From NCBI GenBank assembly GCA_045592625.1, contig JAZNVC010000019.1:6142-70141 (forward strand): a stretch of 64,000 bases of DNA, in the 5' to 3' direction. This DNA comes from SIG607 sp045592625. Lineage in GTDB: Bacteria; Bacillota; Clostridia; Oscillospirales; Acutalibacteraceae. How positions within the stretch are numbered: position 1 is the stretch's first letter; the number at the start of each line of letters is the position of its first letter. Position numbers and translations under genes: made by a program. The notes under the pieces were generated by a model. The model was not told the DNA's origin, searched no databases, and saw only the letters and a program-made list of their open reading frames with translations. Shown here piece by piece: positions 44,604 to 53,592 of the stretch.

Positions 44604-45464
44604 TTACTCAATCTTAGACTTTCTAATAAAAAGAACCCCTAAAGTATCTTTGCCGCAGTGAGCAGAAACGGTTGAACCAGCTCTTGTAAAAAAGATTTCC
44701 TTAAAAGGTGCAAGAGATTTTACAAGTTCAACACATTCCTTGCAAATTTCTTCATCACATCCTGCGTGGGTAACAAATACCTTGTCAAGTTCAATATCAC
44801 TTCCGTCACCAATCATATCATTGATATATTCTTTAAGAACAGAACTGAATTTGCCGCGGTATTTTTTAATAGCACTCATTTTACCGTTTCTAACAGCAAT
44901 ACATGGTTTGAGTTTTAAAAGGTTTGCACCGAATGCTTCAAGAGAACTGCAACGTCCTCCTTTGTGTAAAAATTCAAGATTATCAATTACAAATGAAGCA
45001 TCAACACGTGTAGAAAGTTCTTCGCATTTTTCGGCAATTTCCTTAGCTTCAAGTCCTTCTTTTACCATTTCACCTGCAGAAACTACCAAAAGTCCGCCAC
45101 CGGTAGAAAGGTTACGGGTATCAACTACATATACGTCTTCAAATTCCATAGCTGCAAGACGACAGTTGTTGAAGGTTGATGACATTTCGGAACTTATAGA
45201 AAAATGAACGATTGCATATCCCTCATCAACAAATGTTTTAAAGAAGTCTGCACATTCCTCAAAGTTAACGGCAGAAGTTTTAGGAAGTTCACCTGTCTTA
45301 GAATAATGCTCGTAAATTTTATCTGGGTTAATGTCAATACCGTCACGATAAAGATTACCACCAAGTGTAATGCCAAGGGGAAGTATTTGTACATTGTAAC
45401 GCTCGATAAGTTCAGCACTTAAGTCGGTGGTGCTGTCGCTTGTTAAAATAACTTTTTTTGCCAT
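44604..45464 (-). CDS. DegV family fatty-acid-binding protein
   Basis: 286 residues. LTSDSTTDLS and the later SSEMSSTFNN and DTRNLSTGGG blocks line the fatty-acid site. DegV/FakB proteins hold a fatty acid for phosphorylation by FakA and so feed phospholipid synthesis. The ATG at 45464 has GGAGG upstream; the frame is open to 45515. FakA is not in the window. Confidence 0.92.
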   Translation of the reverse strand: MAKKVILTSDSTTDLSAELIERYNVQILPLGITLGGNLYRDGIDINPDKIYEHYSKTGELPKTSAVNFEECADFFKTFVDEGYAIVHFSISSEMSSTFNNCRLAAMEFEDVYVVDTRNLSTGGGLLVVSAGEMVKEGLEAKEIAEKCEELSTRVDASFVIDNLEFLHKGGRCSSLEAFGANLLKLKPCIAVRNGKMSAIKKYRGKFSSVLKEYINDMIGDGSDIELDKVFVTHAGCDEEICKECVELVKSLAPFKEIFFTRAGSTVSAHCGKDTLGVLFIRKSKIE

Positions 45465-45562
45465 AATAGACCTCCAAAGCTTTGAAATTAAATGCAATAT
45501 TAAAAAGTATAACACAAAATCCTAAAAAAAACAATAAAAAATATTAAGAGCTCTTTAAGGTC

Positions 45563-45591
45563 TTGAAAATTTCTTTAAATAATAGTATAAT
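45563..45591 (+). promoter_or_regulatory. Promoter of tepA-ftsK
   Basis: TTGAAA (45563-45568) and TATAAT (45586-45591) with a 17-base spacer. Confidence 0.75.
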
Positions 45592-45606
45592 AATTTTATA
45601 TAAACT

Positions 45607-45629
45607 TCCGATAATATTATTGTCGGAGG
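45607..45629 (+). promoter_or_regulatory. Hairpin touching the tepA ribosome site
   Basis: Nearly perfect palindrome TCCGATAATA / TTATTGTCGGA (45607-45627); its right arm contains the first three bases of GGAGG (45625-45629). Could damp translation of tepA. Confidence 0.45.
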
Positions 45630-45638
45630 ATTGATATA

Positions 45639-46316
45639 ATGGCAGAAAATGATAGTAAAAAGGAAATTAACACTTACGAACAACTTAAAAATATTGGCTC
45701 GGTAGTTTTAGATAACAATAAGAGTAAAATTTTTTGTCTTACTATTATAGGCGAAATAGAAGGACATATGGTCTTATCTGAACAAACCAAAACAACAAAA
45801 TACGAGCACGTTATACCTCAGCTTGTGGCTATTGAGGAAGATACGGAGATTAAAGGACTTCTTATAATTCTCAATACTGTAGGCGGCGATGTTGAAGCAG
45901 GACTTGCTATTGCGGAGCTGATTTCAGGAATGAAAAAGCCAACCGTTTCATTAGTGCTCGGAGGCGGACATTCGATAGGTGTTCCATTAGCTGTTTCCGC
46001 AGATTATTCTTTTATTGCACAGTCTGCCACGATGACTGTTCATCCTGTCAGAATGAATGGACTTGTTATAGGTGTTCCGCAAATGCTTAATCATTTTCAG
46101 CGGATGCAGGAGCGTATAACTGATTTTGTTGTAAATAATTCTTCTGTCACTAAAGAAAAATTTAGTGAGCTTCTTATGCATACAGGTGATATGGTTATGG
46201 ATATAGGTACTGTACTAAACGGAAAAGATGCTGTGTCAAGCGGTATTATAAATTCTATTGGAACGCTTTCAACGGCATTAGATAAACTTTATGAAATGAT
46301 TGATTCAGAGGTGTAA
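45639..46316 (+). CDS. tepA: ClpP-like serine protease, TepA (translocation-enhancing) family
   Basis: 225 residues of the ClpP/crotonase fold. The nucleophile serine is in GGGHSIGVPLA and the histidine in MTVHPVRM. TepA acts in sporulating Firmicutes; it was linked to protein export and degradation of small spore proteins. It sits directly before spoIIIE/ftsK, the same order as in Bacillus subtilis. The stop lies at the start of the next gene. Confidence 0.9.
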   Translation: MAENDSKKEINTYEQLKNIGSVVLDNNKSKIFCLTIIGEIEGHMVLSEQTKTTKYEHVIPQLVAIEEDTEIKGLLIILNTVGGDVEAGLAIAELISGMKKPTVSLVLGGGHSIGVPLAVSADYSFIAQSATMTVHPVRMNGLVIGVPQMLNHFQRMQERITDFVVNNSSVTKEKFSELLMHTGDMVMDIGTVLNGKDAVSSGIINSIGTLSTALDKLYEMIDSEV

Positions 46317-46317
46317 T

Positions 46318-48678
46318 ATGGCAACTAAAAAAAGAAAAAATACTAAACCTGCCAAAAAAGAAAATAAAACCAAACAATCAGGCGTTAATCAATTTATGGC
46401 GGTTGTATGGTTTTCGGTGGGAATTTTTATGTTTGCTCTTTCGGTTTACAAAGGACAAAAACTGTGGGCAACGTTACATAATTTTCTTTTCTCACTGTTT
46501 GGTATTGTGGCGTTTATAATCCCTATTTACATAATTATTCTTACGGTTTGTTATTCACTTGATAAACTAAAGGGTGCTGTCAAGGTGAAATCCTATGAAT
46601 GCGGTTTTCTTATTTACTTTATAAGTGCTGCAGCCGATGTGTTTACCACAGAAGAGGTTATAAAATACGGCGAACATATTTCATATGTATTTAATGCTGC
46701 TACCTGGAAAAACGGTGGAGTAATGGGTGCAATTTTCGGTAATGCACTCTGTCAGGCATTTGACAAAACGGGTGCCGTCATAATTATGGTTATTTTGCTT
46801 GTAGCTGCTCTTATGATTATGACAGGTACAAGTGTGGCAAGGTTGTATAAAACGGCTAAAAAGCCTGTAAATGCAGCACGTATAAAGGCAAAAGAGGTTA
46901 TTAACGAAGTAGTTGAAGAAAAGAAAAAGAAAACTTTTGTTGATTTACCGGTTGATGATGCTATAAAGGAAGAAACTATTCCTCTTAACGAAAAGCAAAA
47001 ACGTCTTGTTAATGCTTGTATGGATGGGCAGTCTGATGAAATAACTGCAAAAAAAATTATAGAAAAGCCCGATTTTATAGATATTCCTTATGAAGTGCCT
47101 CAAAAAGAATCCGAACTTGAAAAAATTAAAATGACCCCGGAAGAAACTGCAGCTGAAATACAAAATGTAGCAGATGAAATTGAAGATACTATGGCTGTTA
47201 CCGAAGAGGAAGGTTATCAGTATCCTCCTATAACTCTGCTTAAAGAGCCCACTGCAGAAAGCGGAGTTTCTGTTAAAGCTGAGCTTGAAAACACAGCCAC
47301 AAAATTAGTTGAAGTTCTGAGAAGCTTTGGTGTTGAAACTAAAATAGTTGACATTAGCCGCGGTCCTACAGTAACACGTTATGAACTTCAGCCTTGTGCA
47401 GGTGTGAAAATTAGCAAAATAACAAATCTTGCCGATGATATTGCCCTCAATCTTGCCGCTGCAGGTGTGCGAATTGAAGCTCCTATTCCAAATAAAGCGG
47501 CTGTGGGTATCGAGGTTCCGAATAGGGTTTGCAATACTGTAAGTGTGCGGGAAATTATTGAATCTGCAGCATTTACCAATTCTAAAAGCAAATTGACCGT
47601 TGCTATGGGTAAAGATATAGCCGGTAATCCTATTGTTACTGATATTACCAAAATGCCTCACGGTCTTATAGCAGGTCAAACAGGTTCCGGTAAGTCTGTG
47701 TGTATTAACTCCATTATTATGAGCATTCTTTATAAAGCTGCTCCTGATGAAGTGAAAATGCTTATGATTGACCCGAAGGTTGTTGAACTGGGTATTTATA
47801 ACGGAATTCCTCATTTGCTTGTTCCTGTAGTCACCGACCCCAGAAAAGCATCAGGTGCTTTAGGTTGGGCTGTTACTGAAATGGAACGTCGTTATCATTT
47901 ATTTGCCGATAACAACGTACGTGATATTGTTGGTTTTAATCGCTTATGTGAGCTTGATTGCGATTTACAAAAACTTCCTCAGATAGTTATTATTATTGAT
48001 GAGCTTGCTGACCTTATGATGACCGCACCGGGAGAGGTTGAAGATTCCATTAACCGAATAGCCGCAAAAGCCCGTGCTGCCGGCATGCACTTGCTAATTG
48101 CTACACAACGCCCATCAGTTGATGTTGTAACAGGTGTTATTAAGGCTAACGTACCTACCCGTATTGCTTTTGCCGTTGCTTCCCAGATAGATAGCCGAAC
48201 AATTCTAGATATAGGCGGTGCTGAAAAGCTTCTTGGTAGGGGAGATATGCTCTTTAATCCGGTAGGTGCTTCTAAGCCTGCAAGACTCCAGGGATGCTTT
48301 GTTAGTGATGAAGAGGTTGAAGCGGTTGTTGAATATGTCAAGGGTAATCGTTCTATTGAGTATAGTCAGGAAATCCAAGGTGAAATTGACCGTCTGGCTG
48401 TTGCTCAAAAGAAGGGTAAAGGTAATGCAACCGATGACGCTGATGGTGCAGGTGATGAAGATCCTATGCTCAATGAGGCTATAAAGGTTGTTGTTGAAAT
48501 AGGACAGGCTTCTACATCCCTTCTTCAGCGTAAACTTAAACTGGGTTATGGAAGAGCATCTCGTATTATCGACCAAATGGAAGCACGTGGGATTATAGGT
48601 CCGTATGAAGGTTCTAAACCTCGTCAGGTGCTTATATCATCTGCAGAATGGATGGAAAGACAAGCCCGTGAAGAATAA
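46318..48678 (+). CDS. spoIIIE: DNA translocase FtsK/SpoIIIE
   Basis: 786 residues: four membrane helices (about 20-185), a charged linker (about 190-310), the motor domain with Walker A GQTGSGKSVCIN and Walker B QIVIIIDELADLMM, and a C-terminal gamma winged helix (GYGRASRIIDQMEARGIIG). It pumps chromosomal DNA across the division or spore septum. ATG 46318 follows AGAGGTG; the frame is open from 46300. The next gene starts inside its last codons. Confidence 0.95.
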   Translation: MATKKRKNTKPAKKENKTKQSGVNQFMAVVWFSVGIFMFALSVYKGQKLWATLHNFLFSLFGIVAFIIPIYIIILTVCYSLDKLKGAVKVKSYECGFLIYFISAAADVFTTEEVIKYGEHISYVFNAATWKNGGVMGAIFGNALCQAFDKTGAVIIMVILLVAALMIMTGTSVARLYKTAKKPVNAARIKAKEVINEVVEEKKKKTFVDLPVDDAIKEETIPLNEKQKRLVNACMDGQSDEITAKKIIEKPDFIDIPYEVPQKESELEKIKMTPEETAAEIQNVADEIEDTMAVTEEEGYQYPPITLLKEPTAESGVSVKAELENTATKLVEVLRSFGVETKIVDISRGPTVTRYELQPCAGVKISKITNLADDIALNLAAAGVRIEAPIPNKAAVGIEVPNRVCNTVSVREIIESAAFTNSKSKLTVAMGKDIAGNPIVTDITKMPHGLIAGQTGSGKSVCINSIIMSILYKAAPDEVKMLMIDPKVVELGIYNGIPHLLVPVVTDPRKASGALGWAVTEMERRYHLFADNNVRDIVGFNRLCELDCDLQKLPQIVIIIDELADLMMTAPGEVEDSINRIAAKARAAGMHLLIATQRPSVDVVTGVIKANVPTRIAFAVASQIDSRTILDIGGAEKLLGRGDMLFNPVGASKPARLQGCFVSDEEVEAVVEYVKGNRSIEYSQEIQGEIDRLAVAQKKGKGNATDDADGAGDEDPMLNEAIKVVVEIGQASTSLLQRKLKLGYGRASRIIDQMEARGIIGPYEGSKPRQVLISSAEWMERQAREE

Positions 48679-49576
48679 TAAAATTTTGAGTACAATTTTA
48701 AATTTAGGTTTAACAATAATTATTATTCCGACTTTTCTTTCGCTATTTGTTGAGAGTCCGTATATTCCTACAGTTAAAGAAATGATTGCTCATCGGTACG
48801 ATGCCGATGAGCAAATTGATGTAGTAAGTTTTTTAAACGTAGGACAAGGAGATGCGATTCTTATCAGAAGTAACGGAAGATATGTGCTTATTGATACAGG
48901 AGACGGCGTCAGCTCTAATATTGTGCGTTCGTTAAAGCTTAACGGAGTTGACGGACTGGATGCACTTATTTTAACTCATTGGCATAACGACCATATTGGC
49001 GGAGCAATAGAAGTCCTGGAAAACTTTCCTGTTTTAAACGTTATTATGCCTACCTTTCCTGATTATGACCATGATAATTATAATGATGCGGTTAGAATAA
49101 ATGAAACTGCTCAAAATTCAAAGGTAATGTTCACTCACAGTAAACCGGGACTTGCCGTTAACGTGGGCGATTTCAGACTGTCATTTTTATACTATGATAA
49201 AACAATGGATGATGAAAATAATCGTTCGAGTGTTATTATGGCAAAGTGCAGAGATTTTAAATTTCTGCTTATGTCCGATTCTGAAAAGGACATTGAAGAA
49301 GCCTTGCTTGACAGCGGTATTGATTTTAAGTGCGATGTTCTTAAAATTGGTCATCACGGCAGTAAAACTTCAACCTCTGATGAATTTTTAAAAGCTGCAA
49401 AACCTAAATACGCCGTTATAAGTGTAGGAATTAAAAATTCATACGGATTTCCCGATACAGAAATACTTAATAAGCTTGAAAAGGAACAAATCAAACTATA
49501 TCGTACAGATTTGTATGGTGAAATTGACATTGAAGTTTTAGAAAATTCTTTATCCGTTACCCAGTCTCATAATTAG
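48668..49576 (+). CDS. ComEC/Rec2-like metallo-beta-lactamase fold hydrolase
   Basis: 302 residues: N-terminal membrane anchor (about 8-27) and an MBL domain with the HxHxDH motif written HWHNDHIGG, plus GHHGSKTSTS near 232. It matches the C-terminal part of ComEC without the channel. Such proteins are secreted or membrane-tethered nucleases or hydrolases of unknown substrate. GTG at 48668 is chosen (GGAAAG upstream); it overlaps ftsK by 11 bases. Confidence 0.87.
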   Translation: MKNNKILSTILNLGLTIIIIPTFLSLFVESPYIPTVKEMIAHRYDADEQIDVVSFLNVGQGDAILIRSNGRYVLIDTGDGVSSNIVRSLKLNGVDGLDALILTHWHNDHIGGAIEVLENFPVLNVIMPTFPDYDHDNYNDAVRINETAQNSKVMFTHSKPGLAVNVGDFRLSFLYYDKTMDDENNRSSVIMAKCRDFKFLLMSDSEKDIEEALLDSGIDFKCDVLKIGHHGSKTSTSDEFLKAAKPKYAVISVGIKNSYGFPDTEILNKLEKEQIKLYRTDLYGEIDIEVLENSLSVTQSHN

Positions 49577-49602
49577 CTTAAGTATATTATTTTTTATAAA
49601 AT

Positions 49603-49640
49603 AAAAGGCAACTAACGGAATTTTCCGTGGGTTGCCTTTT
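49603..49640. terminator. Bidirectional terminator before the DUF378 gene
   Basis: Outer stem AAAAGGCAAC / GTTGCCTTTT with an inner ACGGAA / TTCCGT, followed by a short T-rich run. Confidence 0.88.
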
Positions 49641-49644
49641 CTAC

Positions 49645-49869
49645 TTAGTGCTCTGTTGATGCTCGGTCGATATCGCGGTCGGTAAAACTGCGGACAAGCA
49701 GAGAAATGCACCATACACCTGCAAGTGCGATTACTATATATACAATTCTGCTTAACAGCGTACCGGTGCCACCGAATAACCAAGCAACAAGGTCGAACTG
49801 AAAAAGTCCTACAAGACCCCAGTTTAAAGAACCGATAATTACCAGAGCAAGACATATTTTATCTAACAT
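49645..49869 (-). CDS. DUF378 small membrane protein
   Basis: 74 residues, two membrane helices; LVIIGSLNWGLVGLFQFDLVAWLFG is the DUF378 signature. Function unknown. ATG at 49869 has GGAGG upstream. Its upstream DNA runs within about 100 bases into the mobile element, so it may have lost its promoter. Confidence 0.85.
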   Translation of the reverse strand: MLDKICLALVIIGSLNWGLVGLFQFDLVAWLFGGTGTLLSRIVYIVIALAGVWCISLLVRSFTDRDIDRASTEH

Positions 49870-49902
49870 ATTTACACCTCCGTGCAAATGATTTTTTCGA
49901 AA

Positions 49903-49943
49903 AAAGTGCCCCATCAAACTTTGAGTTTAGACAAGGCACCTTT
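49903..49943 (-). terminator. Terminator-like hairpin after the recombinase gene
   Basis: AAAGTGCC (49903-49910) pairs with GGCACCTTT (49935-49943, one bulge), with an inner AAACT/AGTTT. On the minus strand it is followed by TTTTTTCG. It lies close to the presumed element edge. Confidence 0.6.
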
Positions 49944-49966
49944 ATCTTAAAGTTTTAATCAGTTAA

Positions 49967-51649
49967 TTACTTCATGCTGTTTTCGTAAGATTCGATCATT
50001 TTCTTAAAAGTGTGTCCCGTACGACCTACAAGATGACACCCTAACTTTTCAAAGATTTTTCCAAAGGTATCGCCGGTGAAAAGCTTCACCGAAATTTCAA
50101 CAATGCCATCTTCAACAGGTGTTACATATATCTTATCAATATATTTGTTTACGAAAGCGGAGTCTATCATTTCCTTTGAAGCATCGTCTTCTGCTTTTTG
50201 CAGTATTGATTTGATTTCTTCGATTCTTTCCTTAAAGCCCGCTCTCGAATTTATCTCATTTTCCATTTCTTCAATGTTAGAGTAAACCTCAATGGATTCC
50301 TCGGAAATTTGTTTGTTCATCTCAACAAAATCTCGGTCACTGATTTGTCCTGCAATATTGTATTCAAGCAACTTGGACTTTTTCTTGGATAGCAAATCAA
50401 GTCGGTCTTTAAGTTTTTGCAGATCACCTGATGAGGTATCTTTGGTAATCATTTCGGCATATAGGTTTGTGTATTCTTCAATGATCAACTTAGCATCCTC
50501 GGCGGTATCCTTAAATACCTCATAAAGAATCTCTTTGATTTCTTCTTCATAAATAGTGAACGAGGGACAGGAAGCAGTGCCGTTATTGATTTTGCCACTA
50601 CATATCCAACGCGATAACACATTGCCCTTACGATCTTTACTGTCCTTACGGTAATATAACTTTCCGCAATGGGTGCAGTACATTTTACCAGTTAACAAAT
50701 TCGGGTGGTTGCATTGATTTTGTCTACTCTTTACATCACGGCTGCGTCTTTTGAGAACTGCGTTGGCTTGTTCCCAAAGCTCCTCACTAACAATGGCAGG
50801 AACAATTTCGCCTGTTTCATCTTTAAACATAACCCATTCCTCAGGCGGTAAAAACTTCTGCTTTTTGGTAAACATATCAATGATTTTTACTTTGTTACCA
50901 ACATAATATCCCTTGTATTTAGGATTGGAAATGGTGTTAGACATAGTGCTGTGACAGATACGTTTTCCGTTGTTGTTGCGATAACCTTTATTCCAGAAAA
51001 TGTCCTCAATCTGCTTCATACTGTATTTGTCGGTGGCATAAAGGGTAAATAATTCACGCACCATTTCTGCTTCTTTTTCGTCAATTACTAACCTTTTGTT
51101 GTCCTTGCGATAGCCAAAGATTCGGCTATTACCAAGGACAACATTTTTCTTTATGGCCTCTTGATGACCAAATTTAATACGGCTTGACAGTTTACGCAAT
51201 TCATCCTGAGCAATACCCGACATAATAGTTAATCGAAGTTCGCTATCTTCATCAAGGGTATTGATGTTATCGTTCTGAAAAAACACGCCTACACCGTAGG
51301 AGAGTAGGTCACGAGTGTATTGAATACTGTCGAGCGTGTTACGGGCAACACGGGTAATTTCCTTTGTGATAACAAGATCAAAAAGCCCTGCCTTTGCGTC
51401 ACTAATCATATTGTGGAAGTTCTCACGCTTTTTGGTACTCATACCCGAAAGACCTTCGTCAAAATACCCCTCAACAAACTCCCAGTTAGCGTTCTTTTTA
51501 ATAAAGTTACGGTAATAGGATATCTGGTTGTCAAGTGAGTTTAACTGCTCGTCCTTTTCAGAAGATACACGAGCATAAAAGGTAACACGCATAGGTATTT
51601 CATATATACTTTTAGTCCTCATCATCTGACGGACAGAATGTACATCCAT
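49967..51649 (-). CDS. Large serine recombinase (site-specific integrase/resolvase)
   Basis: 560 residues: catalytic resolvase domain (about 20-160) with the nucleophile near Ser29 (YARVSS) and GLSGMSTKKR; Recombinase domain (about 180-290); a zinc ribbon (CTHCGK...CSG...CPS, about 335-375); and a coiled-coil (about 390-500). This TnpX/TndX layout integrates and excises elements without host factors. ATG at 51649 has AAGGAG ten bases upstream. Typical length is 500-700. Confidence 0.94.
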   Translation of the reverse strand: MDVHSVRQMMRTKSIYEIPMRVTFYARVSSEKDEQLNSLDNQISYYRNFIKKNANWEFVEGYFDEGLSGMSTKKRENFHNMISDAKAGLFDLVITKEITRVARNTLDSIQYTRDLLSYGVGVFFQNDNINTLDEDSELRLTIMSGIAQDELRKLSSRIKFGHQEAIKKNVVLGNSRIFGYRKDNKRLVIDEKEAEMVRELFTLYATDKYSMKQIEDIFWNKGYRNNNGKRICHSTMSNTISNPKYKGYYVGNKVKIIDMFTKKQKFLPPEEWVMFKDETGEIVPAIVSEELWEQANAVLKRRSRDVKSRQNQCNHPNLLTGKMYCTHCGKLYYRKDSKDRKGNVLSRWICSGKINNGTASCPSFTIYEEEIKEILYEVFKDTAEDAKLIIEEYTNLYAEMITKDTSSGDLQKLKDRLDLLSKKKSKLLEYNIAGQISDRDFVEMNKQISEESIEVYSNIEEMENEINSRAGFKERIEEIKSILQKAEDDASKEMIDSAFVNKYIDKIYVTPVEDGIVEISVKLFTGDTFGKIFEKLGCHLVGRTGHTFKKMIESYENSMK

Positions 51650-52143
51650 GATTAAAAATCTCCTTATGTTGTTCGTTGTCAAATTACAATATAATGTTAC
51701 CACACATTCAGAGTAAAATCAAGAATATTTTATGTAATATGACTGTTTAGTATCATCAGTTGTTTTGCCTTAAACGGCAACTTAAAGTGAGCAACTAAGC
51801 GAACGATTGAATGAAATTCAACCTCGGAAATTATGAACAAATTGCAAATAATTTTCGAGGCTGATCGGGGTTATAGGGGTTTCACCTAAAGCGCCTGCCG
51901 GTACATTTAGTACCAGCAGGCAGTGCTTGCTAACTCACTTTTAGGGGCAAATTTTTATTAGTTATAAGTTTTAGTTTTTAGGGAACGCTATATTAACAAA
52001 TTATGATTTTTGAAAGTTATTGTGGCTTTTGGTGCACTTTTTTATTATTTGGAGGTATAATATAGACGAAAGTTATTTTTTGAAATTACATACACTAGTA
52101 AATTTATAAAAGCATTAATCGATTTTAGAGAAAGGAAAGCATA
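51650..52143. other. Non-coding region with two strong inverted repeats
   Basis: No gene seen. Two palindromes stand out: CCTCGGAAATTAT / ATAATTTTCGAGG (51822-51834 with 51848-51860; 13 pairs including one G-T) and GCCTGC-C-GGTAC / GTACC-A-GCAGGC (51893-51904 with 51910-51921). They could be terminators, an origin of transfer or recombinase sites. A promoter for the following small genes probably lies near 52050-52110, but no clear consensus pair was found. Confidence 0.5.
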
Positions 52144-52380
52144 ATGAAAAATAATAAACGACGTCTTGAGCTTACGGCTAAAGAAATACGATTGCTTTAT
52201 TATAATAATTATCTTTTTGAACGTGGTGTGATTTCAAAGCGTGAGCATGAAAGGATGAATCTTGCTATAATTTCTGCTTGTGGTAAAAACAGAAAAAGTG
52301 AACTCGGTGAAAATTTATTAGAAGAACAATTCTTTCAAGCGAGGAATAATATAATTATAAATAATGAAATGAGCGGTTAA
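52144..52380 (+). CDS. Small element protein with SHOCT-like segment
   Basis: 78 residues. The stretch LYYNNYLFERGVISKREHERMN resembles the short SHOCT pattern (length-independent 'G-I/V-I-S/T-x-x-E-x-E/H'). GAAAGGAAAG precedes the ATG. It begins a run of three closely spaced genes, so it may belong to mobilisation or excision control. Family not certain. Confidence 0.6.
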   Translation: MKNNKRRLELTAKEIRLLYYNNYLFERGVISKREHERMNLAIISACGKNRKSELGENLLEEQFFQARNNIIINNEMSG

Positions 52381-52383
52381 TTA

Positions 52384-52791
52384 ATGAAAAATATGTGTGA
52401 ATATCAAGTGAAATGCTATATGTCGGAAGACGAACGAGAATCGGTTAAAAAATATGCGAAGTGTTGTGACAAAATTGAATCAGCATATGTACGTGAATCG
52501 GCATCGGATTTTTGTGTTTTGATATATGACCACAAAGTTGTAATGGAGCATACAAATGAATTAACATATATGCGCAATGCAATTAATAATCTATATTTGT
52601 TTATACGGAAAACGGGGAAATATGTCCCAAACGATTTTGAGTATATGTTTAATAAAATTGACGAAATATATAAAACCGAAAAAGATTTTAATAACCTTGT
52701 GTTATACGACTATACAAAAAAAAAACGTATTATAAAAAGAGAAACAAGAAGAGTTGTACGAGATTTTCTCTATAAGAAGAAGGGGGATTAA
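52384..52791 (+). CDS. MobC/ribbon-helix-helix-like mobilisation protein (copy 1)
   Basis: 135 residues. The N-terminal CEYQVKCYMSEDERESVKKYAKCC followed by AYVRESASDF has the pattern of MobC-type relaxosome proteins with an RHH fold. The next gene is a paralogue. No relaxase gene is visible in the window, so if the role is right, the partner lies further right or on another element. Confidence 0.55.
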   Translation: MKNMCEYQVKCYMSEDERESVKKYAKCCDKIESAYVRESASDFCVLIYDHKVVMEHTNELTYMRNAINNLYLFIRKTGKYVPNDFEYMFNKIDEIYKTEKDFNNLVLYDYTKKKRIIKRETRRVVRDFLYKKKGD

Positions 52792-52792
52792 A

Positions 52793-53200
52793 ATGATAAA
52801 TAAGAATCAGACTATTCAAGTGAAAGTTTATGTAACAGAAAGTGAGAATAAAAGAATCATAGATAATGCGAATGCTTGTTATAGTAAATTATCGGCTTAC
52901 ATTCGTGATTCTGCTTTGAAGTTTAATGTTATTAATGTGAGTTACGATGAAATAAGGGAAAATACAAAGGAAATTCATGATACTAGAGAGGTGATCAATA
53001 GACTTGCATATACTATTTTAAAAACAGGTGAGTACGTTCCGGCTGATTTAGAGTACATAGTTGAAAAATTAAATATGTTGGCCAATAATCAAAAAGAGTT
53101 TCTTAAACTTATGCCGTCTGTTTTGCACGATAAAACGCTTTTTGTTTCGCGACAAGTTAGAAAAATAGCGAGAAATCGTATCATAAAAAGCAAAGAGTGA
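52793..53200 (+). CDS. MobC/ribbon-helix-helix-like mobilisation protein (copy 2)
   Basis: 135 residues, start ATG 52793 with AGGGGGAT upstream. Aligns along its length with the preceding gene (QVKVYVTESENKRI, LSAYIRDSALKFNV, KTGEYVPADLEYIVEKL), so the two arose by tandem duplication and have diverged to roughly a third identity. They may form a heterodimer at the transfer origin. Confidence 0.55.
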   Translation: MINKNQTIQVKVYVTESENKRIIDNANACYSKLSAYIRDSALKFNVINVSYDEIRENTKEIHDTREVINRLAYTILKTGEYVPADLEYIVEKLNMLANNQKEFLKLMPSVLHDKTLFVSRQVRKIARNRIIKSKE

Positions 53201-53233
53201 TCTTAAATTTGTTAGTGCGGCATAAAACAACTA

Positions 53234-53263
53234 TTGACAAAACCGAGTGCGGTATAGTATACT
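53234..53263 (+). promoter_or_regulatory. Promoter of the structured RNA region
   Basis: TTGACA (53234-53239) and TATACT (53258-53263) with an 18-base spacer. Confidence 0.7.
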
Positions 53264-53269
53264 GTGTAT

Positions 53270-53573
53270 GCGCTAAATCGCCGGAAACGTACAGGGTCCG
53301 AGTAGACCATTTAGTTGCCATATATCTACATCCAGGGTTGAGTTCTGAGACAGACAGAGTAATGGATGACTAAGAGAGATAAATAAGGGGCTATACCGTT
53401 CTTATCGTTGCGGTTTTAAGAGTTATTCCTTTGGTGCCGGATGCGGCAGTTATAGGGTTTTAACTAATTACGATTCAAGTACAGTAGCAGGAACTTTAGT
53501 TACCGTCCTTGCACGAAGCGTTATGATACACACTTCACTTACTTCCTAATGGAATGTAGGTGGAGTGTTTTTT
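53270..53573 (+). ncRNA. Candidate 300-nt structured non-coding RNA with its own promoter and terminator
   Basis: No reading frame fits this 300-base span, yet it has a promoter and a long terminator (CACTTCACTTACTTCC / GGAATGTAGGTGGAGTG at 53531-53567, then T6). Nested pairs are visible: CTAAAT/ATTTAG enclosing GGTC/GACC, CATCCA/TGGATG, CTATA/TATAG enclosing GCCG/CGGC, and GCAGGA/TCCTTGC. A metallophosphatase follows. I could not match it to a known RNA class by memory. Confidence 0.55.
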
Positions 53574-53592
53574 GTTTTAGGAGAGTGAGAAT

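Noticed and set aside
47305..48576. Several minus-strand frames inside ftsK/spoIIIE
   Set aside because: They overlap conserved ATPase motifs on the opposite strand and show no family features.
51650..52143. A hidden small gene in the gap upstream of the recombinase
   Set aside because: Frames are short, lack ribosome sites and run through the palindromes.
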